Assembly (NCBI GenBank): GCA_964356135.1
Contig: CAYHGV010000041.1
Span: 1 to 23,701, forward strand
From: CAYHGV01 sp964356135
GTDB lineage: Bacteria; Hydrothermota; Tepidihabitantia; CAYHGV01
Reading direction: 5' to 3'
Length of the DNA: 23,701 nucleotides
The notes below the pieces were generated by a model. That model ran no database searches. It was not told where the DNA came from and saw only the letters and a list, made by a program, of their open reading frames with translations. Shown here in pieces: positions 15,001 to 21,730 of this stretch (position 1 is its first letter; every line of letters begins with the position of its first letter). Made by a program: the position numbers and the translations under genes.

Positions 15001-15028
15001 ATCTTAATCCGGCTCAAAGGATTGTCAA
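15001..15028 (-). promoter_or_regulatory. Promoter of the HARE-HTH gene, near-leaderless
   Basis: Minus strand: -35 TTGACA (15023-15028), 16-base spacer, -10 TAAGAT (15001-15006). The expected transcript start is only about 0-3 bases before the ATG at 14992, and no ribosome site precedes it. Confidence 0.5.
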
Positions 15029-15060
15029 GCGGAAGACCGTAACGAGCCATTAGTAAAAGA

Positions 15061-15196
15061 ATGAGATTCCTCGCCCGCTCCACTTCTTGGCGGGCTCGGA
15101 ATGACCTTTCGGGTCAGATTGCCGCGTCGTTCCGTAAAAACGGAACTTCTCGCAATGACAGAACCTGAATCTTGTTCGAAGCGCGAGCTTTTCGAA
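15061..15196. repeat. Two adjacent repeat units, each split by a hairpin, plus an inverted repeat
   Basis: The first unit is GAGATTCCTC, hairpin GCCCGC (15073-15078)/GCGGGC (15090-15095), then TCGGAATGAC. The second is AGATTGCCGCGTC, hairpin GTTCCG (15129-15134)/CGGAAC (15141-15146), then TTCTCGCAATGACAG. Then TTCGAAGC and GCTTTTCGAA (about 15176-15195) form a further imperfect inverted repeat just past the DUF296 stop. The gap 14993-15212 holds this and the HARE promoter. Confidence 0.7.
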
Positions 15197-15212
15197 TAAA
15201 GCAAAAAGGAAC

Positions 15213-15632
15213 CTATATATCCAGTATATTCAAGCCGGTCGTTTCCTCTTTTTTCCGTTTTAAGGAGCCGGCAAAGGGGAGGATGATAATTTCACCGGTT
15301 GCCGGGACGGTGCCTTCGAAGAGATGGCCGCCAAAGGCGTTGAAATTACTATCGGTAATCGTTACATGGCAGTGGATGATTGTTTCTTCACCCAGTTTTG
15401 AAATGTTACCGGAAAGGCTTGTAAATTCGTATTCACCGGCAAATGTTTTTTTAATGTAATATTTGTTATGGGCATCAAAATAACCCAGGATCAGGTCTTT
15501 ACCGACACCGAGGCCGAAAAAAAACCCGCTTTTGATGTTTTTCTGGGTTACCGCCTGTTTGAGCGCACCAATAATCTCATCATCCTTTTCCAGGCGCAGG
15601 GCATAATAACTCTCGAATTTTTTGATTTTCAT
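15213..15632 (-). CDS. PPC (DUF296) domain protein
   Basis: The protein has 139 residues when started at ATG 15632, which has AAGGAGG five bases upstream; the frame is open further but only through repeat sequence. Nearly the whole chain is one PPC/DUF296 domain: GFFFGLGVGKDLILGYFD (about 36-53), HCHVTITD (87-94), and AFGGHLFEGTV (99-109), followed by an EIIILPF strand. In bacterial and archaeal members these histidines (H87, H89, H103) can bind a metal and the domain forms trimers. In plants the same domain is joined to AT-hooks. Here there is no AT-hook, although the C-terminus has a KRKK cluster. The cellular role is unknown. It is a single-gene unit with its own promoter. Confidence 0.85.
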   Translation of the reverse strand: MKIKKFESYYALRLEKDDEIIGALKQAVTQKNIKSGFFFGLGVGKDLILGYFDAHNKYYIKKTFAGEYEFTSLSGNISKLGEETIIHCHVTITDSNFNAFGGHLFEGTVPATGEIIILPFAGSLKRKKEETTGLNILDI

Positions 15633-15638
15633 TGTGCC

Positions 15639-15690
15639 TCCTTGCAGTTTTGTAAAGCATACCAGCAGTTTGAGGAGTGTCAAGCATTCC
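15639..15690 (-). promoter_or_regulatory. Promoter and ribosome site of the PPC gene
   Basis: Minus strand: TTGACA, 16-base spacer, TATGCT, then about 15 bases to AAGGAGG and the ATG at 15632. It is one of four minus-strand promoters in the window with a TTGACA -35 and a 16-base spacer. Confidence 0.5.
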
Positions 15691-15719
15691 CGCTGAGAAT
15701 AAACCTCGATACCCCGATT

Positions 15720-15800
15720 TATGGCGACCCTGAAGGGTCGCACTACTGTCGGATGAATCCGACCGCTACAACGCCCAGATGAGGGTGGTTTCGCCCACAA
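15720..15800. repeat. Hairpin repeat block between PPC gene and divIVA
   Basis: GCGACCC/GGGTCGC with a TGAA loop (15724-15741) is followed by GTCGGAT/ATCCGAC (15748-15763) and CGCTACAAC. CGGATGAATCCGACC with the following CTACAA matches 7057-7078 except for one base. GGGTGGTTTCGCCC and CAATGACAG follow (about 15782-15803). Confidence 0.7.
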
Positions 15801-15812
15801 TGACAGACCCAT

Positions 15813-15841
15813 TGACAGTGGGTATTTTTTCGGCTAAAGTA
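15813..15841 (+). promoter_or_regulatory. Promoter of the divIVA-fmt gene run
   Basis: TTGACA, 17-base spacer (GTGGGTATTTTTTCGGC), TAAAGT, ending about 20 bases before the divIVA ATG. It starts right after the hairpin repeat block and is the only convincing promoter seen for the seven genes that follow. Confidence 0.5.
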
Positions 15842-15859
15842 CCAAAAAAAGGAGTTACC

Positions 15860-16315
15860 ATGGCATTAACACCGTTGGAGGTTAGAAAACAGGAGTTTAA
15901 AAAAGGTATGAGCGGTTATAATGTCCAGGAGGTTCGGAATTTTTTAAACTTGGTTGCCGATGAGCTTGAAAGTCAGGCACGGCAGAATGCTACCTTCACC
16001 GAGCGTATCAAAGAGCTGGACGCCAAGATCGAAGACTATCGGCGGATGGAGAAGCTGCTTCAGGATACCCTGACGACAACCCAACAGGCGACCAATCAGC
16101 TCCGGGAGAATGCTAAAAAAGAAGCGGAGACGATCGTCGAACAGTCGAAACTGGAAGGCGAGCGGATGTTACAATCGATTCGGGATGAAGAGTCGAGGCT
16201 GCGCCAGGAACTGGGGATTTTGGAGAGTCAAAAAATGGCATTGGTCTCTGAACTGAAAGGGACACTCGAGACCTATCTGAAAATGTTAGAGCAGTTAGAG
16301 AAGGGGGAGAAATAG
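15860..16315 (+). CDS. divIVA: DivIVA-domain coiled-coil protein
   Basis: The protein has 151 residues from the ATG at 15860, with AAAGGAG at 15848-15854; an upstream in-frame start lies in repeat sequence and is rejected. The N-terminus LTPLEVRKQEFKKGMSGYNVQEVRNFL is the DivIVA lipid-binding domain with the conserved GY-x4-V-x2-FL. The rest (about 35-145) is a nearly continuous charged coiled coil. DivIVA-type proteins gather at curved inner membrane, at poles or division sites, and recruit partners for growth or division. It lacks the long C-terminal extension of Gram-positive members. Its stop codon overlaps the probable start of the next gene, and the AAGGGGGAG run near its end probably serves as that gene's ribosome site. 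Confidence 0.87.
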   Translation: MALTPLEVRKQEFKKGMSGYNVQEVRNFLNLVADELESQARQNATFTERIKELDAKIEDYRRMEKLLQDTLTTTQQATNQLRENAKKEAETIVEQSKLEGERMLQSIRDEESRLRQELGILESQKMALVSELKGTLETYLKMLEQLEKGEK

Positions 16316-17130
16316 CGGACCGGATTTCCCGGGCAGCAACCGCTATCAAAAAGGCTATCCGAATCGATCCGGAGGTCGCTATCGTTTTGGGAACCGGTCT
16401 GGGTGGTTTTGTCGAGAGCATTAACAAACTTTCGGAACTGCCCTATACAAAAATTCCCAACTTTCCTTCCCTTGCCGTCGAAGGACATCGGGGCGCGTTT
16501 GTTTGCGGTGAATTGGGGGGCAAGAAGATCGCCTGCCTCCAGGGTCGCGCGCACTACTACGAGGGTTACAGTTTCGAAGAGATTGCTCTGCCGATTCGAG
16601 TGCTTGGCGCTCTGGGGATAAAGACAATCATTGTCTCCAATGCCGCGGGCGGGCTTAATCCGAAATTCAAAATCGGCGACCTGATGGTGATTACCGACCA
16701 CATAAACTTAATGGGCGCTAACCCGCTGCGGGGACCAAATGATCCAGCTTTGGGCCCCCGGTTTCCCTCGATGATCGACTGCTATGACCCGTCACTCATA
16801 GCACTGGCAGCGCAAGCGGCGCAAAAGAACAAAATTGGTCTCCGAACGGGCGTCTATGCGGCGTTCTCTGGCCCGTCATTGGAAACCAGAGCGGAATACC
16901 GGTTCTTAGGGAAAATCGGCGCAGATGCGGTGGGAATGTCAACCGTACCCGAGGTAATTATCGCCCGGCATCTGGGGCTCCGAGTTTTAGGGTTTTCGGT
17001 CATCACCAATCTCGGACTTGCTGATAAAAGAGAATTTGAGCCCGTGAAAAATGTGCTGGCAGTCGCCAAAACGGCAGAGCCGAAATTGAGTCTGCTGGTT
17101 AGTAAGGTTCTCGAGCGATTGGGCAACTGA
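16312..17130 (+). CDS. punA: Purine nucleoside phosphorylase (trimeric PNP-I type), non-canonical AUA start
   Basis: This enzyme splits inosine/guanosine-type nucleosides with phosphate in purine salvage. Visible motifs, numbered from the AUA start, are the phosphate loop GTGLG (27-31), EGHRG (57-61), GRAHYYEG (78-85), SNAAGG (109-114), SGPSLETRAEYR with E191 (base binding), and N233 in ITNLG. The frame runs back through a proper first helix and strand (ADRISRAATAIKKAIRI, DPEVAIVL) with no ATG, GTG or TTG before position 16387. Starting at that TTG would delete the first strand and begin inside the phosphate site. The best start is ATA at 16312, overlapping the divIVA TAG (ATAG) behind AAGGGGGAG, giving 272 residues, the normal length. 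The AUA initiation itself is inferred. Confidence 0.85.
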   Translation: MADRISRAATAIKKAIRIDPEVAIVLGTGLGGFVESINKLSELPYTKIPNFPSLAVEGHRGAFVCGELGGKKIACLQGRAHYYEGYSFEEIALPIRVLGALGIKTIIVSNAAGGLNPKFKIGDLMVITDHINLMGANPLRGPNDPALGPRFPSMIDCYDPSLIALAAQAAQKNKIGLRTGVYAAFSGPSLETRAEYRFLGKIGADAVGMSTVPEVIIARHLGLRVLGFSVITNLGLADKREFEPVKNVLAVAKTAEPKLSLLVSKVLERLGN

Positions 17131-17132
17131 CG

Positions 17133-18011
17133 ATGATACGGAAAATCACACTGGTAGTGCTCGTGGTGCTCATCGCCGGTTGTGTCAATGAACGAAAGGC
17201 GAGGATCAAGGAAGCGAAAAAAAATTTGGACCGGCGTGACTTTGGCGGTGCAATCGCCCAGCTTCAATCCTATAAGGACAGCGATGACGGGGAAATTCAA
17301 TACCTGTTAGGAGTCGGCTTTTTGGGTGACAGCAAATTGGGTGATGCCGCCTTCCATTTCTATCGGGCAATAAAAGTACGGCCCGAGTACCAGGAGAGTG
17401 TCGCTCTCCGGTACACGAAGCGGGCGCTCGAATTTTACCGGGTAGGCGAGAATAACCTGTCGGTCCGGTGTTTTGAAAAGGCAATCGCCCTCAAACCGGA
17501 TCTGGGTGATAATCTGTTTGTCCTGGGCGACATCTATTTTAATCAAGGAGAGTACGCGCTGGCGGCGGAAACCTATACCAATGGACTGGTCAGTGCGAAG
17601 GATTCATTGTCGCGCGCGAAAGCCTATGAAGGACTGGTAAAATCGTACATTCAGCTGGCGAACTGGGCTAAGGCACAGGAGGCGGCGGAAAAGGGGATTA
17701 TGGAACGCCACTACAACCTGACGATTCTTCAGGGTGAAGTCGCCTACAATTATGCGAAAGCCTATTATCAAACCGGGAATCTCGATAGCGCTCAGGTACT
17801 GGTCGAGAAGACGGTCGAGATCGGTCGGCCTTCCTATTTGCAGGATGACGCCTATTATCTCCTGGGTGAGATACTGTTCCAGAAAGGTGAATTCGACAAG
17901 GCGAAAACCGCTTACGAATCGTTGCTGCGGGCTGACCCGTATTTACGGGGCGGTTTGGTGCGGCGCGCGGAGGAGAGGTTAAAAATGATAAAAGGATTTA
18001 CGGGCCAATGA
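17133..18011 (+). CDS. TPR-repeat lipoprotein
   Basis: The 292-residue protein starts two bases after the PNP stop. Residues 1-17 are a lipoprotein signal with lipobox LIAGC and C17 as the lipidated residue; +2 is valine, so outer-membrane sorting is possible. The rest is about seven tetratricopeptide repeats (for example SVRCFEKAIALKPDLGDNLFVLGDIYFNQGEYALAAETYTNGL), a protein-binding superhelix. It sits directly upstream of a second lipoprotein of BamD type with an ATGA overlap, so the pair may act in the same envelope complex. The specific partner is unknown. Confidence 0.82.
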   Translation: MIRKITLVVLVVLIAGCVNERKARIKEAKKNLDRRDFGGAIAQLQSYKDSDDGEIQYLLGVGFLGDSKLGDAAFHFYRAIKVRPEYQESVALRYTKRALEFYRVGENNLSVRCFEKAIALKPDLGDNLFVLGDIYFNQGEYALAAETYTNGLVSAKDSLSRAKAYEGLVKSYIQLANWAKAQEAAEKGIMERHYNLTILQGEVAYNYAKAYYQTGNLDSAQVLVEKTVEIGRPSYLQDDAYYLLGEILFQKGEFDKAKTAYESLLRADPYLRGGLVRRAEERLKMIKGFTGQ

Positions 18012-18769
18012 TGTTTAAAAAATTCAAAATTCAAAATTCAAAATTCGTAACTTTGCTATTAATCACAATCCTCTTGGGCTGCGCCAAAAAACAGATGGTT
18101 GCCCCGCCGACGACCGGCCCGGAAGAAGCCTATAAGAAGGCAATGGTCTATTACGAAGAAAAAAAATACGATAAGGCGATCGATGCCCTTCAGAAATTCA
18201 TTTTTAATTTCCCCGGCAGTGTCTATGCCGCCGATGCTCAGTTTTACCTGGCGGAATCTCAGTATGCGAAACGGAATTATAGCCAGGCAATGCTCGAATA
18301 CGACTTTCTTTTGCGCAATTTCACCACCCAACGCCAGGAGGAGGTGGAATACAAATTAGCCCTCTCCCACTATCGCACGGCACCGCCCTATTACAAAGAC
18401 CAGGCTCCGACCGTCCAGGCGCAGGAGCGGTTGGAGGCTTTTATCGCCAAATACCCCAAGAGTCAGTTTTTAGCCGAAGCCGAGAAAGCACTGCGGGCAA
18501 CGAAGGAAAAACTGGCACAGAAAGAGTATGAGGCGGCACGGCTCTATCTCCGTTACGATGAACTCAATTCGGCGTTGGTCTATATCAACTATCTTCTCAC
18601 AACCTATCCGGCTGCGGACTACACCGCCCAGGCGCAGTTCCTTTTAGCGCAATACTACGAACGGAAAAAAGAAATTGCGAAAGCGGTTGAGCTCTACGAG
18701 GCGCTGGTTAAAACCGATAGCAGTATTAAAGTGAAGGCGCAGGAGCGTCTGGCAAAACTGAAGGAATGA
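18008..18769 (+). CDS. bamD: BamD-like outer-membrane assembly lipoprotein
   Basis: The 253-residue lipoprotein has lipobox ILLGC (C25) and five TPR-like helical pairs, in the BamD/YfiO/ComL pattern: PEEAYKKAMVYYEEKKYDKAIDALQKFIFNFPGSVYAADAQFYLAESQYAKRNYSQA. BamD is the essential lipoprotein of the BAM machine that folds barrel proteins into the outer membrane. Length and the unit FxxxYPxSxxAxxA fit. The N-terminal region is odd: codons 5-13 (KFKIQNSKF) come from AATTCAAA repeated at 18021-18046, so the positively charged end of the signal peptide is repeat-derived. It overlaps the upstream lipoprotein (ATGA) and the downstream nadD (ATGA). Confidence 0.8.
   Translation: MMFKKFKIQNSKFVTLLLITILLGCAKKQMVAPPTTGPEEAYKKAMVYYEEKKYDKAIDALQKFIFNFPGSVYAADAQFYLAESQYAKRNYSQAMLEYDFLLRNFTTQRQEEVEYKLALSHYRTAPPYYKDQAPTVQAQERLEAFIAKYPKSQFLAEAEKALRATKEKLAQKEYEAARLYLRYDELNSALVYINYLLTTYPAADYTAQAQFLLAQYYERKKEIAKAVELYEALVKTDSSIKVKAQERLAKLKE
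18021..18046 (+). repeat. AATTCAAA-type simple repeat inside the bamD signal sequence
   Basis: AATTCAAA is followed by further copies of the same seven-base step, TTCAAAA, four in all. It is in frame and encodes the n-region of the lipoprotein signal. Confidence 0.7.
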
Positions 18770-19338
18770 GATTGGGGATCCTGGGGGGCGGTTTTAATCC
18801 CATTCACTTGGGCCATCTGCGTGCCGCCGAGGAAGTCCGGGAACGGCTCAAGCTGGACAAGATTATGTTCATTCCCACCTATCGCCCACCCCATAAGCGG
18901 GTTTTGGATTCGTTTCAACAACGCACGGCGATGGTCGAGCGGGCGATCAAAGGCAATGCTGCCTTTTCGGTCTCGACCATCGAGCGGGAACGAAACGGAA
19001 AGTCGTTTACGATTGAAACGATTCGGCTGTTACAGCAGCGTTTTCCCAAAGACCGGCTCTACTTTATAATGGGTGCCGACCAGTTTGTCGAAATTCGGAG
19101 CTGGCGTTCGCCCCGAACTCTTTTCCGCTTGTGCCGGATTGTGGTCATCAACCGACCGGGCTATCACCTGCCGCAAAGAAAGAACCACTTCAGCCGGCAT
19201 GCCCAGTTTGTCAGTATGACACCACTGGATATATCTTCGACCGATATTCGCCGGCGGGTTGCCCGCGGACAATCGATTCGTTATCTGGTGCCGGAACCAG
19301 TAGCACGGTATATTAAAAAACACAAACTTTATCCATAA
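18766..19338 (+). CDS. nadD: Nicotinate-nucleotide adenylyltransferase
   Basis: This 190-residue nucleotidyltransferase makes deamido-NAD from nicotinate mononucleotide and ATP, the penultimate step of NAD synthesis. The ATP-binding motif GGGFNPIHLGH (7-17), YRPPHK, FIMGADQF and the C-terminal ISSTDIRRRV (the ISSTxIR signature) are all present. The start ATG overlaps the bamD stop (ATGA), indicating coupled translation. Length is normal for single-domain bacterial NadD. Confidence 0.95.
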   Translation: MRLGILGGGFNPIHLGHLRAAEEVRERLKLDKIMFIPTYRPPHKRVLDSFQQRTAMVERAIKGNAAFSVSTIERERNGKSFTIETIRLLQQRFPKDRLYFIMGADQFVEIRSWRSPRTLFRLCRIVVINRPGYHLPQRKNHFSRHAQFVSMTPLDISSTDIRRRVARGQSIRYLVPEPVARYIKKHKLYP

Positions 19339-19347
19339 GGAGGAAAA

Positions 19348-19644
19348 ATGAACGTAGCATTTGCCCAGGGCGGTGGTCAGACCGGTAGCAATCCTTTACT
19401 CGGTCTTTTGCCGATCGTTCTGATTTTCGTTGTACTCTATTTACTGCTCGTCCTGCCCCAGCAGCGGCGGCAGAAAAAGCATGCCGAGATGTTGCGCAAT
19501 CTGCAAAAAGGCGACCGGGTGATCACCTCGGGTGGCATCCATGGTGTCGTCACGTCGGTTAAAGACAACAGTTTTGTCGTTAAGATTGCGGAGAATGTCC
19601 AGATCGAAGTCGACAAGGCGGCAGTAGCCCAGAAGCTTCAGTAA
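19348..19644 (+). CDS. yajC: Preprotein translocase auxiliary subunit YajC
   Basis: The 98-residue protein starts at ATG 19348, with AAGGAGG five bases upstream. It has a short non-cytosolic N-terminus, one membrane segment (LLPIVLIFVVLYLLLVLPQ, about 19-37), a basic QQRRQKK, and the conserved cytosolic domain LQKGDRVITSGGIHGVVTSV and VQIEVDKAAV. YajC associates with SecDF-YidC and the Sec channel. secD and secF are not next to it here; fmt follows instead. Confidence 0.95.
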   Translation: MNVAFAQGGGQTGSNPLLGLLPIVLIFVVLYLLLVLPQQRRQKKHAEMLRNLQKGDRVITSGGIHGVVTSVKDNSFVVKIAENVQIEVDKAAVAQKLQ

Positions 19645-19670
19645 CCAGATTTCCCGATAGTTTGTAACTT

Positions 19671-19701
19671 ATCTGCGGAAATCTGCGTGTATCTGCGGTT
19701 T
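19671..19701. repeat. Dispersed ATCTGCGG repeat upstream of fmt
   Basis: ATCTGCGG, ATCTGCGTGT and ATCTGCGG follow each other; on the minus strand this reads as the dispersed AACCGCAGATACACGCAGAT phrase. It ends nine bases before the fmt ATG. Confidence 0.7.
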
Positions 19702-19710
19702 AATTTGTAG

Positions 19711-20634
19711 ATGCGAATTACCTTTTTCGGTGGAGCAGAATTTGCCAAGCCGTGCCTGGCGGCCGTTTTTAATAACGGGTTTGAGGTCGTCAGGGTGGTC
19801 GTTCCCAAAGAGAAACCGAAAGGCAGGGGCTTAAAACCAGAGCTGGGACCGATAAAAGAGTTGGCGTCCGAGCTTGGTCTGCCGGTCTTTGAGCCGGAAG
19901 ACCCGCATAGCCCGGATTTTGCTGAGGGGATGAAAACATTGCAACCGGATGTCTTTATCATCGTTGCCTACGGCTATATTTTACGACCGCTGCTGCTTGG
20001 GGTTCCGCTCAAAGGTTCGGTCGGAGTTCATCCTTCGCTGCTTCCCCGGTACCGGGGCGCAGCACCGATTCAGCGCGTGCTGATGGCGGGTGAAGCTACA
20101 ACCGGCGTGACGACCTATTTTCTCGATGAGCGGGTCGATACCGGTTCGATAATCTTACAACAAACGATAGAAATTGGACCAGAGGAGGTCTATGGCGAAC
20201 TATCTCCACGGCTTGCCGAGCTCGGGGCGACGATGTTGGTCACCACCCTTCGACTGATGGCGGAAGACAAAGTCCGAACGACTTTTCAGGACGACCGGTT
20301 GGCGAGTCCTGCCCCCAAAATTCGCAAAGAAGAGTGTTTGGTTGATTGGCACAAGCCGGCACGCGAAATCTTCAATCTCATCCGCGGATTGAGCCCACAG
20401 CCCGCGGCGTATAGCTTCTTTCGCACAAAGCGGGTAGAAATCTACCGGGCGAAGTTGGTTGCGGGTAAAGGAGAGCCGGGCTCGGTTGTTGCAAAACCGA
20501 AGGCACTAGTGATAGCGACCGGCGACGGCAGTCTCGAGATTTTGAAACTCAAACTGGAAGGAAAAAAAATAATGGCCGGTAGCGATTTCGTGAACGGTTA
20601 CCGTCCCCAGCCGGGCGAGAAGTTCGGATATTAA
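19711..20634 (+). CDS. fmt: Methionyl-tRNA formyltransferase, catalytic Asn replaced by Gly
   Basis: The 307-residue enzyme transfers a formyl group from 10-formyl-tetrahydrofolate to initiator methionyl-tRNA. It has the N-terminal hydrolase fold (GGAEFAKP, PKGRGLKPELGPIKELA), the core VHPSLLPRYRGAAPIQ (106-121) and D143 in RVDTG. A C-terminal OB-like domain begins around 205 (REEC..DWHKPAREIFNLIRGLSPQPAA). The conserved catalytic set is Asn-x-His...Asp (N106, H108, D144 in E. coli). Here the His (H107) and Asp (D143) are kept, but the Asn position is G105 (GGA codon). No Shine-Dalgarno precedes the ATG; a dispersed repeat ends nine bases upstream. It is the last gene of the run; no terminator was found. 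Confidence 0.9.
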   Translation: MRITFFGGAEFAKPCLAAVFNNGFEVVRVVVPKEKPKGRGLKPELGPIKELASELGLPVFEPEDPHSPDFAEGMKTLQPDVFIIVAYGYILRPLLLGVPLKGSVGVHPSLLPRYRGAAPIQRVLMAGEATTGVTTYFLDERVDTGSIILQQTIEIGPEEVYGELSPRLAELGATMLVTTLRLMAEDKVRTTFQDDRLASPAPKIRKEECLVDWHKPAREIFNLIRGLSPQPAAYSFFRTKRVEIYRAKLVAGKGEPGSVVAKPKALVIATGDGSLEILKLKLEGKKIMAGSDFVNGYRPQPGEKFGY

Positions 20635-20989
20635 TTAATAAAAGATTGGACCACAAAGCCCACAAAGTTCCCCGTTAGATACTATAATCTTAAAAAATGG
20701 ATATCTAATGGGGCACACAAAGAGCACAAAGTAAATATCATTTTTAAAAACTTATACTTACTCAACAAATAATGGAGCAGTCATCGGTTGTCAAGAATCT
20801 TTATGTGAGACCTCTGAAAGACTCTTTTTTACCACGAAAGCCACGAAATTTGGAAAACACGTTATCCCAAGGATCGAACGACTGCAAGGAGTTCAAATCG
20901 TAAATATGTTGAAAATATTATCTTCTATTTTTCGTGAATTTCGTCCTTTCGTGATTTCGTGGTAATTTTTATACTTTGTCAGAGCTATC
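20635..20989. repeat. Gene-free region with two repeat units
   Basis: The first (20650-20735) is ACCACAAAGCCCACAAAG split from ACACAAAGAGCACAAAG by a 44-base hairpin, CCCCGTTAGATA (20670-20681)/TATCTAATGGGG (20702-20713), which has one mismatch. The second is bounded by TTACCACGAAA (20829-20839) and TTTCGTGGTAA (20955-20965) in opposite directions, with extended similarity on both sides and about 115 bases of unique sequence between. No gene was found. Confidence 0.75.
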
Positions 20990-21730
20990 TTATATCTTTT
21001 TTATTTGAATCAATGCCAGGTTTCGACCGGTGGAATTGTCCCGGCGTGCAGAATAGAATAATTCACTATGGCAGCGGGTGCAGTAGTCTAACGAGCCGAC
21101 TTCTTGCAAGCCCAATGCTTGTAAGACCGAACGGTTAGCCGCCTTTAAGTCAAGGAACCTTCTACCCGAACGTTCGATTACAAAATGATAATTGAAAGCC
21201 TGCTGCGCGTCTTCGCCGACTTGATAGCAGCAGGTGGAGATGCAGGGACCGAAGGCGTAGGCGAGGTCGGTCGCGAGTATGGCAAATTTCTCAACCATTG
21301 CCCGAACCATCGCCGCGCTAATCGTTGCGGCCGTGCCCCGCCAGCCGGCATGACAGAGTCCGATAATCGGTGACCTAGTGCCATAAAAATAAATCGGCAA
21401 ACAGTCGGCAACCTTGACCGACAAGGTTAAACCGGGGTGGTCGGTAAAAATCCCATCGCCGGAAAACGTGGTGGTGTCCTGGACGTAGAAAATCTTATTG
21501 GAATGAATTTGATTCAGCTTCACCATGCGCTGGATAGTAAAGACCTTTTTTAAGCGGGAGAAGTTTTCGTCGACATTTTCATCTGTATCGCCGATGCCAT
21601 AGCAGAGGTTGAGGCTCTGAAAATTATTGGAACTCACACCGCCGATTCTACTGGTAAAAACTATTAAAAATCGGGAGTTGCAGTTGAGTTCAAAGAACTT
21701 TAGTCCGCAAACTTCCTTTAACTTCCACAT
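20990..21730 (-). CDS. pgeF: Peptidoglycan editing factor / YfiH-type purine nucleoside phosphorylase-laccase-domain protein
   Basis: The 246-residue protein carries the full YfiH/PgeF signature: VKLNQIHSN (about 71-79), DGIFTDHPG, KVADCLP, HAGWRGT, FGPCISTCCYQVG and DYCTRCHSELFYSARRDNSTGRN. The His/Cys set forms the zinc site. Members edit muropeptides (PgeF) and some cleave purine nucleosides. The ATG at 21730 lies inside the end of recJ, a 13-base overlap, and has no good ribosome site; a slightly later start cannot be ruled out. The order recJ-pgeF on one strand suggests a shared transcript. Confidence 0.9.
   Translation of the reverse strand: MWKLKEVCGLKFFELNCNSRFLIVFTSRIGGVSSNNFQSLNLCYGIGDTDENVDENFSRLKKVFTIQRMVKLNQIHSNKIFYVQDTTTFSGDGIFTDHPGLTLSVKVADCLPIYFYGTRSPIIGLCHAGWRGTAATISAAMVRAMVEKFAILATDLAYAFGPCISTCCYQVGEDAQQAFNYHFVIERSGRRFLDLKAANRSVLQALGLQEVGSLDYCTRCHSELFYSARRDNSTGRNLALIQIKKI

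Noticed and set aside
15175..15196. TTCGAAGC/GCTTTTCGAA inverted repeat as a terminator for the PPC gene
   Set aside because: The stem has a bulge and no T-run follows on the minus strand; it resembles the other repeat pieces nearby.
15633..15812. Upstream extension of the PPC protein
   Set aside because: The extension is encoded by hairpin repeat sequence and overlaps the promoter; the ATG at 15632 has a strong ribosome site.
16387..16389. TTG as the start of the purine nucleoside phosphorylase
   Set aside because: It would remove the first helix and strand and begin inside the GTGLG phosphate loop; no Shine-Dalgarno precedes it.
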